Of a DNA stretch of 38,535 nt, positions 23,623 through 32,247 are shown piece after piece. A program made the translations under genes and the position numbers. The notes below the pieces were generated by a model. It was not told the DNA's origin. It ran no database searches and worked only from the letters and a program-made list of their open reading frames with translations. This DNA comes from Deltaproteobacteria bacterium (GTDB lineage: Bacteria > Desulfobacterota > SM23-61): contig VGSF01000041.1 in assembly GCA_016875165.1 (NCBI GenBank), positions 1-38,535 of the forward strand, given 5' to 3'. Positions within the stretch are counted from its first letter, which is position 1. Every line of letters begins with the position of its first letter.

Positions 23623-25452
23623 ATGTGCGGGATTATTGGTTACATCGGCTCCCGGGAGACTAAAGAAGTCTTACTGGAAGGACTGCGGCGGCTGGAGTAC
23701 CGGGGATATGATTCCGCCGGGGTAGCTATCTTTCATGAAGGGAAAGTGGTGATCCGCCGCTCCCAGGGCAAGCTTAAGGAGCTGGAACGAAAAACAGCCG
23801 GGGAGCGGTTCAACGGAAATCTCGGCATTGGCCACACCCGCTGGGCTACCCATGGAAAACCCTCGGAGGCAAACGCCCATCCCCACAAAGCTGGAGGGGT
23901 TGTGGTGGTGCACAACGGCATCATCGAAAACTATCTAGCCCTCAAAGAATCACTTACCCGCGAGGGCCACACCTTCAAGTCCGAAACGGACACCGAAATT
24001 CTCAGTCATTTGATCCAAAACCATCTTTTCCGAGGAGCGAACTTCGAGGAGGCTGTGCGCCAGGCCCTGCTCCAGGTCCAGGGTTCTTACGCCGTTGCTG
24101 TCCTTTACGAAGGGGAAAAAGATAAATTGATTGCCGCCCGGAAAGAGAGTCCTCTGATTTTAGGCCTGGCCGAAGGGGAAGCTTTCGTGGCCTCGGACAT
24201 TCCGGCAATTCTTCCATATACCCGCAAGATGATTTTTTTGGAAGACGGCGAGATGGCCGTGATCCAGGAACGATCCTTGAAGATCACCACCTTCCGGGGG
24301 GAGACCAAAGAGCGGCCACTCAAAGAAATTCTCTGGGACCCGGTAACGGCCGAGAAGGGTGGTTTTAAACATTTTATGCTCAAGGAGATCCACGAGCAGC
24401 CGAGAGCAGTTGGCGACACCATCCGGGGCCGGGTCTCCCTGGAGGAAGGCACGGTCGTATTAGGGGAATCTGGTTTAAGCCCCAGGGTTCTGAAAGAAAT
24501 TCGCCGGGTATGCATCATCGCCTGTGGCACTTCTTTCCATGCTGCCCTGGTGGGAAAGTTCATGATCGAAGATCTGGCCAGGATTCCCACAGATGTGGAT
24601 TTAGGGTCCGAGTTTCGCTACCGGGATCCCCTGGTGGGCCCCCGGGATCTTTTAGTGGCCATCTCGCAATCCGGCGAAACCACGGACACCCTGGCAGCTT
24701 TCCGGGAAGGCAAGTTAAAAGGGGTGCGCACCCTGGCCATCTGTAACGTGGTGGACAGCAGCCTGGCCCGGGAGTCGGACGGGATTTTTTACACCCACGC
24801 CGGCCCTGAAATTGGGGTAGCCTCGACCAAAACCTTCACCTGCCAGCTTGTCGGGCTTTTTTTGCTGGCTCTGAGCCTGGCCAGAACCCGGGAGATGCTT
24901 GTCCAGAAAGAAGCCAAGGGGTTAATAGAGAGCTTGCTGAAGATTCCTCATCAGATCCAGGAGGTTTTAGACCTCAACCCCCAAATCGAAACCATTGCTA
25001 AACGTTACATGAACGCTCGTGATTTTCTTTACCTGGGACGGGGCGTGAATTACCCGATTGCTTTGGAAGGGGCCTTGAAGTTGAAGGAAATTTCCTACAT
25101 TCACGCCGAAGGGTATCCTGCCGGAGAGATGAAGCATGGCCCAATTGCCCTCATCGATGAAGAGATGCCGGTTGTGGTATTGGCCCCCAAAGGCAAGACC
25201 TATGAGAAGGTTTTGAACAATATAGAAGAAGTTCGGGCCCGGGGAGGAAAAGTCATTGCTTTGGCCAGCCGTTCGGCCCAAGAGGTAGCCTCCAAAACCC
25301 AAGATATCCTGTTTATCCCGGAAACCCATCATTTACTCACGCCTATCCTGCTAAACGTTCCCCTGCAGCTCCTGGCGTACAACATTGCTGTTCTTAAGGG
25401 AACGGATGTGGACCAGCCGCGGAACCTGGCCAAGAGCGTGACCGTGGAGTAG
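23623..25452 (+). CDS. glmS: Glutamine-fructose-6-phosphate aminotransferase (isomerizing)
   Basis: A 609-residue enzyme forming glucosamine-6-phosphate from fructose-6-phosphate and glutamine, the first step toward UDP-GlcNAc. The start [12 protein letters not shown] gives the catalytic N-terminal cysteine (Cys2 before Met removal) of the glutaminase domain, with [10 protein letters not shown] and [10 protein letters not shown] following. Two SIS sugar-isomerase domains hold [20 protein letters not shown] (about residue 350) and [19 protein letters not shown]. The C-terminus [13 protein letters not shown] is canonical and complete. AAGGA precedes the ATG, and only 5 bases separate it from glmU. 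Confidence 0.98.
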   Translation: MCGIIGYIGSRETKEVLLEGLRRLEYRGYDSAGVAIFHEGKVVIRRSQGKLKELERKTAGERFNGNLGIGHTRWATHGKPSEANAHPHKAGGVVVVHNGIIENYLALKESLTREGHTFKSETDTEILSHLIQNHLFRGANFEEAVRQALLQVQGSYAVAVLYEGEKDKLIAARKESPLILGLAEGEAFVASDIPAILPYTRKMIFLEDGEMAVIQERSLKITTFRGETKERPLKEILWDPVTAEKGGFKHFMLKEIHEQPRAVGDTIRGRVSLEEGTVVLGESGLSPRVLKEIRRVCIIACGTSFHAALVGKFMIEDLARIPTDVDLGSEFRYRDPLVGPRDLLVAISQSGETTDTLAAFREGKLKGVRTLAICNVVDSSLARESDGIFYTHAGPEIGVASTKTFTCQLVGLFLLALSLARTREMLVQKEAKGLIESLLKIPHQIQEVLDLNPQIETIAKRYMNARDFLYLGRGVNYPIALEGALKLKEISYIHAEGYPAGEMKHGPIALIDEEMPVVVLAPKGKTYEKVLNNIEEVRARGGKVIALASRSAQEVASKTQDILFIPETHHLLTPILLNVPLQLLAYNIAVLKGTDVDQPRNLAKSVTVE

Positions 25453-25480
25453 CCCTGCTACCCGAAGAATAAAGAAAGGG

Positions 25481-25742
25481 TAACACTTTAGCTCTTTGAA
25501 AAGAGGTGGGGCATAGGAGCCGAAAGAATTCATGGCCCGGAGGCCTGGACGGCCCGCTTGGAATCATAAGGCGCTGATTTCTTCGCAGATGGGGCGGGGA
25601 AAACGCCCCCCGCCTCCTCCGGCCGAAACACGCAGGGTTCCTCGTGGCCAAGCGGGAACCCAGCCGATGCTTCCGGCGCGGTCCGCCCAGGCCCCCGGGC
25701 CTCAACAAAGGCGGTTAAACCATTTTTTCAAACCGCTAAACT
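25481..25742 (+). repeat. GC-rich dispersed repeat (family 3), copy 2
   Basis: Runs from GTAACACTTTAGCTCTTTGA to CCATTTTTTCAAACCGCTAAACT and matches the reverse complement of 3982-4242 throughout. It fills the gap between glmS and the glycerate kinase gene and ends at the kinase translation start region. Confidence 0.82.
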
Positions 25743-25764
25743 GATGCAAGAAAGGATTTTCCGG

Positions 25765-27129
25765 GTGAAAAAAATTTTAAGGTCACTCCGGGGAGACGCG
25801 CAAAAGATCTTTACCCAAGCCCTTCGGGCCGCAGATCCCAAGAATATTATCTCTTCCCAAATCTCCCTCCGGAAAAAAATTCTCCGCATAGGTGTAAGGA
25901 CCTACCCGCTCTCCCGCTTTGAACGGATTTTTGTGGCCGGATGCGGGAAAGCCTCTGCGGCCATGGCTTATAGTCTGGAAAGAATTTTAGGTTCGCAGAT
26001 CACGGCCGGCTTAGTAAATGTCAAGTATGGCCATTCTTTAAAGCTAAAGCGCATACGCATCCAAGAAGCGGGCCACCCCCTGCCTGACCAGAAGGGCCTG
26101 GAGGGGGCCCGGGAGATGAAAAGGATGCTGAGTAACCTCACGGAAGGCGATCTGGTCATCTTTCTTATCTCGGGGGGCGGTTCAGCCTTGCTTCCTTTCC
26201 CCTTACCCGGGATCTCCCTGGCCGAGAAACAAAAAGTTACGAACTTGCTCTTAGGGTGCGGGGCCGCCATCCAGGAGCTCAACACCTTAAGAAAACACCT
26301 TTCCGTACTAAAAGGGGGCGGGCTGGCCAGGGTTGTATACCCGGCCACCCTGGTTTCTTTGGTCCTGTCGGATGTAATCGGAGACCCTCTGGATGCCATT
26401 GCTTCCGGGCCGACAGTCTCTGACCCTACCACATTTGCCGATTGCGAAAGGATTCTCGACCGGTATGGCCTCTGGGAAAAGATTCCTTTATCAGTAGCCC
26501 GGCATATTCGTGAAGGTGTAAGGGGAAATCGGGAGGAAACGCTCAAAGAAGGCGCCCCAGCTCTCACTAAAGTTTACAATCTGATCGTGGGCAATAATCT
26601 TCTATCTATGAAAGCGGCCCAGCAAAAAGCAAGATCCCTGGGTTACCGCCCACTCATGCTTTCCTCCCTGATCGAGGGCGAAACAAGGGAGGTAGCCAAA
26701 GTCCACGCGGCCATTGCCAAAGAGGTACTCCTGACCGGAAACCCCCTTCCTCCCCCGGCCTGTATTCTTTCGGGAGGGGAGACCACGGTGACCCTCAAAG
26801 GAAAGGGCCAGGGGGGAAGGAATCAGGAGTTTGCTCTGGCTGCGGCCCTGGAGATTGCCGGCAGGGGAGAGGCCGTCATTCTCGCCGCCGGGACGGATGG
26901 TACGGATGGGCCGACAGATGCAGCCGGGGCTTTCGCCGATGGGGAAACCGTTGAACGAGCCAGGGCCATGGGTTTAGACCCGTGGAGGTCTCTTGAAGAA
27001 AACGACTCCTATCCTTTTTTTAAAAAATTAGATGATCTCCTGATTACTGGCCCAACCGGCACAAATGTCATGGACCTGCGCATCATGCTGGTGGGAAAGC
27101 CGGGGAGAAAAAATATTCACCGCGGATGA
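25765..27129 (+). CDS. Glycerate 2-kinase (GckA type, MOFRL domain)
   Basis: A 454-residue class II glycerate kinase, phosphorylating D-glycerate to 2-phosphoglycerate. The N-terminal DUF4147 domain has VAGCGKASAAMA, LISGGGSALLPFP (about residue 140) and LSDVIGDPLDAIASGPTVSD. The C-terminal MOFRL domain has GGRNQEFALAAAL, GTDGTDGPTDAAGAF and TGPTGTNVMDLRIML. The GTG at 25765 is preferred because AGAAAGGA sits 8 bases before it; ATG 25744 lies at the edge of the repeat and would add 7 residues. The last 65 bases overlap the next gene in another frame. Confidence 0.88.
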   Translation: MKKILRSLRGDAQKIFTQALRAADPKNIISSQISLRKKILRIGVRTYPLSRFERIFVAGCGKASAAMAYSLERILGSQITAGLVNVKYGHSLKLKRIRIQEAGHPLPDQKGLEGAREMKRMLSNLTEGDLVIFLISGGGSALLPFPLPGISLAEKQKVTNLLLGCGAAIQELNTLRKHLSVLKGGGLARVVYPATLVSLVLSDVIGDPLDAIASGPTVSDPTTFADCERILDRYGLWEKIPLSVARHIREGVRGNREETLKEGAPALTKVYNLIVGNNLLSMKAAQQKARSLGYRPLMLSSLIEGETREVAKVHAAIAKEVLLTGNPLPPPACILSGGETTVTLKGKGQGGRNQEFALAAALEIAGRGEAVILAAGTDGTDGPTDAAGAFADGETVERARAMGLDPWRSLEENDSYPFFKKLDDLLITGPTGTNVMDLRIMLVGKPGRKNIHRG

Positions 27130-27472
27130 AAAAGTATTGATAGAAGGAGAACCCCTGAAAGCTTTTTATGTCCTGATTAAGGGAGCGGTATCCTTAAAGA
27201 TGCGCCTTGCGGAGCACGGGGAATTGGTCCTTAGTACCCTGAAAGAAACCGGCGAAATTTTTGGATGGTCGGCATTGGTGGAAGAAGGACGTTCAACGGC
27301 CACCGCGGAATGTCTGGAGGAGACCCGGGTTCTCTCCTTCGCCAAGAAAGACATAGAGGATCTCTTCAAGCGAAATCCGGCGCTGGGATACCGGTTCATG
27401 AAAAGGCTGACCATCCTGATTTCCCGGCGTCTGCAAAATACGCGGGCCCTTCTGGTGAAGGAAATCTCCTGA
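27065..27472 (+). CDS. Cyclic nucleotide-binding (CNB/CRP-type) domain protein, short
   Basis: A protein of up to 135 residues consisting of one cNMP-binding beta-barrel: LIEGEPLKAFYVLIKGAVSL (first strands), then GEIFGWSALVEEGRSTATAE as the phosphate-binding-cassette region and a C-terminal helix with RLTILISRRLQNTR. No helix-turn-helix follows, so it is a stand-alone sensor or docking domain rather than a CRP-type activator. The frame opens inside the glycerate kinase gene (65-base overlap) and the usual first ~20 residues are not family-like. The true start is uncertain; a start near 27113 or later would leave the barrel incomplete. The RxA arginine of cAMP sites is replaced by RSTAT, so ligand binding may be lost or altered. 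Confidence 0.7.
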   Translation: MSWTCASCWWESRGEKIFTADEKVLIEGEPLKAFYVLIKGAVSLKMRLAEHGELVLSTLKETGEIFGWSALVEEGRSTATAECLEETRVLSFAKKDIEDLFKRNPALGYRFMKRLTILISRRLQNTRALLVKEIS

Positions 27473-27549
27473 AAAAAGCCTCAATCTCTTACGAATGAAA
27501 TTAGGCGCAAATTGGCAAGAAAGTTCTTCGAACAAAGGGATTAGTGAGG

Positions 27550-28314
27550 CTATGGGGAGTCGATTTGAATCAAAAGGACGGTGATGTTATCCTTCCCTCC
27601 CCGCAGGTTGGCCAGATGGATCAAGTTTTCACAGGCGTGATTTGGATGCCTCGTTTTACTGACCAGGCCGAGTATCTCCTCATCCTGCACTAAATCCGAA
27701 AGCCCATCCGAGCAGAGGAATAAGAAATCCCCCTGCTGAACTTCAAGCTCCTGAACATCCACATCAATGGTAGGCTCAATGCCCAGGGCCCGGGTGACAA
27801 TATTTTTATGGGGAGAAGAAGATAAGGCCTCCCTGGCCATCAAGCCCTGTTTATATTGCTCCCACACAAAGGAGTGGTCTTCGGTGGCCTGCTTAATGGT
27901 CTGGCCCCGCAGGTGGTAGAGGCGGCTGTCCCCGACATGGGCCACGATAGGGGTTGGTGTAGAGAGGTACACGGCAACGAGCGTAGTTCCCATCCCTTTG
28001 TATGCTTGATTCTCCTTAGAGGCTTTGTATATCCTTTGGTTAGCCAGGCGGATGCCATTGACCAGCAGGTTAACCGGAGAAGAGATGGTGGCGGTAATGT
28101 CATCGGATAAGGTTATTTCCTCATCTTTTCCCGCTCGGGCGATGGACTCCCGTAGCGAATCTATGGCCATGCGGCTGGCAATCTCCCCGGAGGCGTGCCC
28201 CCCCATGCCATCGGCAACGGCGAAGATTCCCAGTTCAGGTTCGGCCAGGAAGGCGTCTTCATTATTTTTGCGTATCCGGCCCATGTCTGAGGCCACGGCA
28301 AATCGAATCTTCAT
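27550..28314 (-). CDS. PP2C-type serine/threonine protein phosphatase (Stp1-like)
   Basis: A 254-residue metal-dependent phosphatase. All main PP2C motifs are present: SDMGRIRKNNEDAF near residue 9, VADGMGGHASGE near residue 31 (metal aspartate and glycines), VAHVGDSRLYHLRG near 125, LCSDGLSD near 195 and DNITVLLI at the C-terminus. The start ATG at 28314 has AAAAGGAG in front of it; the longer frame to 28416 lacks support. It is the last gene of a five-gene minus-strand operon and follows an FHA protein, a classical pairing in Ser/Thr phospho-signalling. No kinase gene is in the window. Confidence 0.93.
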   Translation of the reverse strand: MKIRFAVASDMGRIRKNNEDAFLAEPELGIFAVADGMGGHASGEIASRMAIDSLRESIARAGKDEEITLSDDITATISSPVNLLVNGIRLANQRIYKASKENQAYKGMGTTLVAVYLSTPTPIVAHVGDSRLYHLRGQTIKQATEDHSFVWEQYKQGLMAREALSSSPHKNIVTRALGIEPTIDVDVQELEVQQGDFLFLCSDGLSDLVQDEEILGLVSKTRHPNHACENLIHLANLRGGKDNITVLLIQIDSP

Positions 28315-28372
28315 GGCTCCTTTTCCAGGGACAGTTTTACAGTGGGAGGGGTCATGCGAGTGAATCCGGGGA

Positions 28373-29086
28373 CTAATGGGTGTAGATGAAGGTGCTGTTC
28401 CCGATCTTAATCTCATCTTTGTTCTTCAGGATGTGTTCCTCCTTAATCTTGATGCCGTTCACTTTTGTGTTGGAAAAGAAACCCCCCAGGTGCGATATGT
28501 AGAAGCGGTCTCCGCGCCGGCTGATCCTGGCATGGGGAGACGAGATAAACCACCCTTCGACAAGAATGTCATCACCGGAGCCCTTACCCAGGATGGTTAC
28601 ATCCTTGCCGATCTTAATATTTGTTCCTTTCCGGGGCCCTTCGGCAGCGGAAAGAGAGGGCCATTGGAAAGCCTTTTGCTCAGGGGTGGCTTGTGCTTCA
28701 GTACCGGGCCGGCGCTTGGCGGCAGCGATGATCATCGTGCCTTCGACGTCTTGCTGGGGAAGATCTCTAAGAGCTGGCTGTGGGGCTCTGGCTAAGCCTT
28801 TGACCTGGATCTGGAATTTGGCGACGCTGATAACATCACCATCGCGCAGGGGGTGGTCATTGGCGTCGATCCGCACCCCGTTGAGGAAGGTTCCATTGGA
28901 GCTATTGAGATCGCTCAGGACATAGCCCGTACCCTCTTTTAATTCAACCTGGGCGTGCTTGCGGGAGACGGCAATGTTATCGATCACAACAGCGTTCTCC
29001 TTCGTCCGGCCGATGGTGATGAGGCCTTTTTCCAGGTTGAACTCCTCAATCGGGGTGTCTTTCAGCTTCAGGATTAATTTGATCAT
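28373..29086 (-). CDS. Protein with two FHA domains
   Basis: A 237-residue cytoplasmic phosphothreonine-reader. The first FHA domain (about 15-95) has the full motif set: LITIGRTKENAVVID, VSRKHAQVEL and DLNSSNGTFLNGVRI. The second (about 150-237) is altered: GKGSGDD instead of GR, SSPHARI for SRxHA and GFFSNTKVNG for SSNGTxVNG. So it may bind phosphopeptides weakly or act structurally. A linker of about 45 residues rich in Pro, Gln and Ala joins them. AAAGGAGAG precedes the ATG at 29086. It lies between a lipoprotein and PP2C genes, suggesting a membrane-linked signalling set. Confidence 0.9.
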   Translation of the reverse strand: MIKLILKLKDTPIEEFNLEKGLITIGRTKENAVVIDNIAVSRKHAQVELKEGTGYVLSDLNSSNGTFLNGVRIDANDHPLRDGDVISVAKFQIQVKGLARAPQPALRDLPQQDVEGTMIIAAAKRRPGTEAQATPEQKAFQWPSLSAAEGPRKGTNIKIGKDVTILGKGSGDDILVEGWFISSPHARISRRGDRFYISHLGGFFSNTKVNGIKIKEEHILKNKDEIKIGNSTFIYTH

Positions 29087-29102
29087 GGCGCTCTCCTTTC
29101 GC

Positions 29103-29576
29103 CTATTTACTCCCTATGAGATAATAATAGAGCAATCCTAAACCTGCAGTTGTGGCTGTGGCCACTCCGCCCCAGTACAGCCATTTTTTCTGATTTTCGT
29201 TCAGGGGGGAGGTGTCTTCATCAACCACAACATAGGCCACTTGTTTCCCATCAACGAAGCAAATAAGACGAACGGGGTCGACGTAGATCCATTCGTACAC
29301 CCGTTCGCGCTCAGGGGAAAGCATACGGAAGAAACGGACATACTGGGGAGAACCCATTTTTTCGAAGACCAGAAACTCATCCGGCGAAAGTTTGGCAGGA
29401 TCGATTTTTTTAACCTGCCACCTTTCGGCGACCAAGGTTCTTGCGCTTTTTTGCAGGTAAGAAGGCTTATAGCTGCATCCCAGAAAAAGGCAAAGGAAGG
29501 CCACCAGCACGGAATATATCCCTAAGGATTTTAGTTTCCCAAAAGAAGTCCTGTCCCGATTAGGAATTATTTTCAT
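29103..29576 (-). CDS. Small lipoprotein of unknown function with C-terminal membrane segment
   Basis: A 157-residue protein. Residues 18-32 are hydrophobic and end in LGCS, a lipobox with the cysteine near residue 34, so lipid attachment is likely. The middle part (FRMLSPERERVYEWIYVDPV, then LICFVDGKQVAYVVVDED) has no family I recognise. Near the C-terminus, WLYWGGVATATTAGLGLLYYYL forms a transmembrane helix followed by a short basic tail. It ends 16 bases before the FHA gene and starts 21 bases after the DapA-like gene, so it belongs to the same operon. No start alternative is better than ATG 29576. Confidence 0.65.
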   Translation of the reverse strand: MKIIPNRDRTSFGKLKSLGIYSVLVAFLCLFLGCSYKPSYLQKSARTLVAERWQVKKIDPAKLSPDEFLVFEKMGSPQYVRFFRMLSPERERVYEWIYVDPVRLICFVDGKQVAYVVVDEDTSPLNENQKKWLYWGGVATATTAGLGLLYYYLIGSK

Positions 29577-29597
29577 TGGTTTTTACACCCTTACATT

Positions 29598-30560
29598 TTA
29601 TGTAATACCATTTTGCGGGGTAGGTTGTAAAGAAAAATTCTCTCTAAGAAAGTCGCCCATTTCCAGGTCAATCCTGAAAGAATCGGCGGGTGTTTCATTC
29701 AGCGCCTGCGAGTGGGGGATTAAGCCCAGTCGATGCAAAGCGAATTTTAGGCCCTTGGCCGGGTTTAGGCGCAGGGCCTGGCTGAGTCTCCTTAGTTTTT
29801 GGCTTTGTTGTAAAAGGAGAAGGTTACGCGTCGGGTCTTCTGAAAGGCTTAGAGAAGCCGCCGCAATCTCTTGCCATTCTGCCGGCAGAAGGTTGGCCCC
29901 GCCGGAAACGACTCCTGAGGAGCTGGGCTGGTTTAGAAAACTCGCTTCATCGCCGTCGTAGATGCGAAATTCCCGGCGCAACCGGACAGCCCTTTGATAA
30001 TGCATCGTCCGCTTAAGTTCGCCGGCATGAATCAGGCCGACAATCTGTTCGTTTTCGGAGAGGCGTTTAAGCACCGAAGTGCGGATGTTACACCGCTTTA
30101 AGGACTGGTTCAGCCGGGAAATAAGCTGAGGATGATTATAGAGAATAATGGGAAAAGAAGTCCTTCTTTGCCATTCCTGATAAACCCGGGGAAGCTGGCG
30201 ATTGCTATGGTACCAGAGGGGAATATCCACCCAGTAAAGGGGTTCCGGCCTTTGTTGGGCCGAGCACCTTTTTTCGGCCATTTCGACGTTACTGAGAGTT
30301 TCTTCCAGCGTAGAGGCCGTTGGGCAAAGCAGCAGAGATTTCTCTCCGGAAATCATTTCAATTGCTCCCTGCAGCAGCTCCCGGCGCACCTGGTTGGAAA
30401 GGGATAATCCTTCGCCTACTCTTCCTTCTCCGATGAACAGGCCATCGCTAAAAGGGAGGATACGTTCGATCAAGTGTTTAAACGTAGCCCAATCAATCGA
30501 CCCTTGTCCATCGAAAGGAGTTATTAAGGCAGCGATTAAGCCTTTTGGAGGATAAGGCAT
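29598..30560 (-). CDS. DapA/NAL-superfamily (TIM-barrel aldolase) protein lacking the Schiff-base lysine
   Basis: A 320-residue protein with the DHDPS/N-acetylneuraminate lyase fold pattern: GLIAALITPFDGQGSIDW at the N-terminus and LYNHP (residues 140-144) containing the conserved Tyr. In active members the strand after it reads G-I-K-(D/E) with the imine-forming lysine; here it reads GLIHAG (175-180), with Ile177 at the lysine position. The GTTGE pocket is replaced by GEGRVGEG (44-51). So lyase activity of the usual kind is unlikely; a binding, regulatory or new catalytic role is possible. It starts 1 base after kdsD ends, so coupling to the Kdo pathway gene is strong. Confidence 0.75.
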   Translation of the reverse strand: MPYPPKGLIAALITPFDGQGSIDWATFKHLIERILPFSDGLFIGEGRVGEGLSLSNQVRRELLQGAIEMISGEKSLLLCPTASTLEETLSNVEMAEKRCSAQQRPEPLYWVDIPLWYHSNRQLPRVYQEWQRRTSFPIILYNHPQLISRLNQSLKRCNIRTSVLKRLSENEQIVGLIHAGELKRTMHYQRAVRLRREFRIYDGDEASFLNQPSSSGVVSGGANLLPAEWQEIAAASLSLSEDPTRNLLLLQQSQKLRRLSQALRLNPAKGLKFALHRLGLIPHSQALNETPADSFRIDLEMGDFLRENFSLQPTPQNGIT

Positions 30561-30561
30561 T

Positions 30562-31536
30562 TCAAAAGACCTTCAGGTTTCTGCGGTTGAGGATGTCCCG
30601 GAGGGTGACCAGGCCTTTCAGGCGCTTTTCTTTATCCAGGACCGGTAAGGCCACAAGGTTCTTTTCCATTAATTCCCGCACGGCCTCCGCTGCTGAGGAG
30701 CCCTCTTCGAGGGCGGGAAGGTCGGGATTCATCAACCCTCCGACCACCCGGCTCAGAAACTGGGGAGAACCAATTTCTCCCCGGCGCAGGTCGCGGTCTG
30801 TAATCATGCCGGCCAGGCTTCCGTCAGGATGAAGGACGAGGGCTACATCTGTGCCCTGGCGGTTGATGGCCTGGATAAATTCACTGACGGTCGATTCTTG
30901 GGAAAGGGCCGGGAAGTCGGCCATTGGCCGCATGATGTCCTTAACCTGCAGGGCGAGACGTTCACCCAGACTTCCTCCGGGATGGAACAAGGCGAAATCT
31001 TTCTCTCCGAATTTTCTCTGCCGCATCAGGGCCACAGCCAGGGCGTCGCCGACGACCAGAGTGGCCGTGGTGCTGGAAGTAGGCGCCAATCCCAGGGGGC
31101 AGGCCTCTCGTTCGACCCCCACGTCGATAACAACCTGGCTGTTCTGGGCCAGGGTGGAAGTGAGGCCGCCGGTCAGGCCGATGATTTTAACGCCGATCTT
31201 CTTCACGATGGGGAGCAGGTTGATGATTTCGGCGGTCTCCCCGCTGTTGGAGATGGCCAGGAGGACGTCTTTCTCCGTAACCATGCCCAGATCGCCGTGG
31301 AGACCTTCGACAGGATGGAGAAAAGTCGCGGGGGTGCCTGTGCTCGTGAGTGTGGCGGCGATCTTGCGGCCTACCAGGCCGGACTTTCCGATGCCCGTGA
31401 TGACAGCCCGCCCCGGACAGGCCAGAAGCATTTCCACCGCCCGGACAAAATTTTCATCCAGGCGATCGAGCAATCCCTGGACTGCCTCCGCCTCGATGCG
31501 GATGACTTCCCGGGCATGACGAAGAATCTCTTTCAA
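30562..31536 (-). CDS. kdsD: D-arabinose 5-phosphate isomerase (KdsD/KpsF type)
   Basis: A 324-residue isomerase converting ribulose-5-phosphate to arabinose-5-phosphate for Kdo synthesis, hence LPS or capsule. The SIS domain (about 30-170) carries VITGIGKSGLVGRKIAATL, HPVEGLHGDLGMV and AISNSGETAEI. Two CBS domains follow (about 205-262 and 275-324), with GMITDRDLRR and LKGLVTLRDIL. The start is TTG at 31536 because no ATG fits the family N-terminus and AGGGA stands 7 bases before it. It leads a tight minus-strand operon with the DapA-like, lipoprotein, FHA and PP2C genes. Confidence 0.93.
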   Translation of the reverse strand: MKEILRHAREVIRIEAEAVQGLLDRLDENFVRAVEMLLACPGRAVITGIGKSGLVGRKIAATLTSTGTPATFLHPVEGLHGDLGMVTEKDVLLAISNSGETAEIINLLPIVKKIGVKIIGLTGGLTSTLAQNSQVVIDVGVEREACPLGLAPTSSTTATLVVGDALAVALMRQRKFGEKDFALFHPGGSLGERLALQVKDIMRPMADFPALSQESTVSEFIQAINRQGTDVALVLHPDGSLAGMITDRDLRRGEIGSPQFLSRVVGGLMNPDLPALEEGSSAAEAVRELMEKNLVALPVLDKEKRLKGLVTLRDILNRRNLKVF

Positions 31537-31823
31537 ATGAAGATCCCTGACATAAAAGGATTCCTGGACTCGAAGGTTCCAGGGTTTAAATGGTTTTTAC
31601 TCGGCCCCTTGAACCCATCTCATATTACCTCAGGCAAAAATCCCTGTCCATTTCAAAAATCGTTACAGGAAGATAAAAGAAAAAGGCTGGCTTCTTAAGA
31701 AAATAACCCTGGCCGGATTGGCTTAAAGGGTTGACGAAGAAAACCATTCCTGATAATTATATGCTTAGCACTTAATAGCCTTGATAAACCAATCAACTCC
31801 AAATAAATCCGGTGGGAGAGAAT

Positions 31824-32090
31824 ATGGGCGGAAGGATTGATCGTCTGAAGAAATTCCTCCAGGACTTTCTTGTGGGCCTGACTTCTTTTGAGATAGAGCA
31901 AACCGCCCGGCACGAGAAGCTTGCCCGGCATGATCTTTTTATGCTTCTCATCTTCGGGGAGCAGCTGGGAATTCCCATTCTGCCGCCGTTTTATTCCCTG
32001 CGTATTTTTCCACACGTGCTCCCGGCCCTTGATTCCTGGAAGAGAAGAATGCTGCGGGAACACGACTTAACAGAGATGAAGACTCTTTAA
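31824..32090 (+). CDS. Small conserved-looking hypothetical protein
   Basis: An 88-residue frame with ATG at 31824 preceded by GGGAGAG. The product is amphipathic and helical: IDRLKKFLQDFLVGLTSFEI, EQTARHEKLARHDLFMLLIF and GEQLGIPILPPFYSLRIFPH can be seen in order, ending in a charged tail. I do not recognise a domain. An antisense frame covers the same stretch, but the plus frame has the better ribosome binding site and a more protein-like composition. It is divergent from kdsD and followed 4 bases later by repeat copy E. Confidence 0.6.
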   Translation: MGGRIDRLKKFLQDFLVGLTSFEIEQTARHEKLARHDLFMLLIFGEQLGIPILPPFYSLRIFPHVLPALDSWKRRMLREHDLTEMKTL

Positions 32091-32094
32091 CATT

Positions 32095-32227
32095 GATGAT
32101 CTCGTAAAAAGCCGTCACCCCCGTGAAAACTGGATTTTAGAGGTTTGATGACTCCTTGAAATAACTGGATTCCGGCTTTCGCCGGAATGACGGAAAACAG
32201 CATTTAAATACTTTTTACGAGATCATC
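32095..32227. repeat. MITE-like element copy E
   Basis: GATGATCTCGTAAAAAGCC at the left is matched by TACTTTTTACGAGATCATC at the right. The interior (GAGGTTTGATGACTCCTTGAAATAACTGGATT) is shared with copy C. It ends 20 bases upstream of the nikR start, so any nikR promoter lies in or beyond the element. Confidence 0.87.
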
Positions 32228-32247
32228 TTTATTGAATGGAGGGAGAA

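Noticed and set aside
30829-31698. Long plus-strand frames opposite kdsD
   Set aside because: Shadows of kdsD, which has SIS and CBS motifs; no ribosome binding site or known motif in the plus frames.
31695-32063. Minus-strand frame of 122 codons overlapping the small plus-strand gene
   Set aside because: Weaker start context and less protein-like content than the plus frame; kept only the plus gene.
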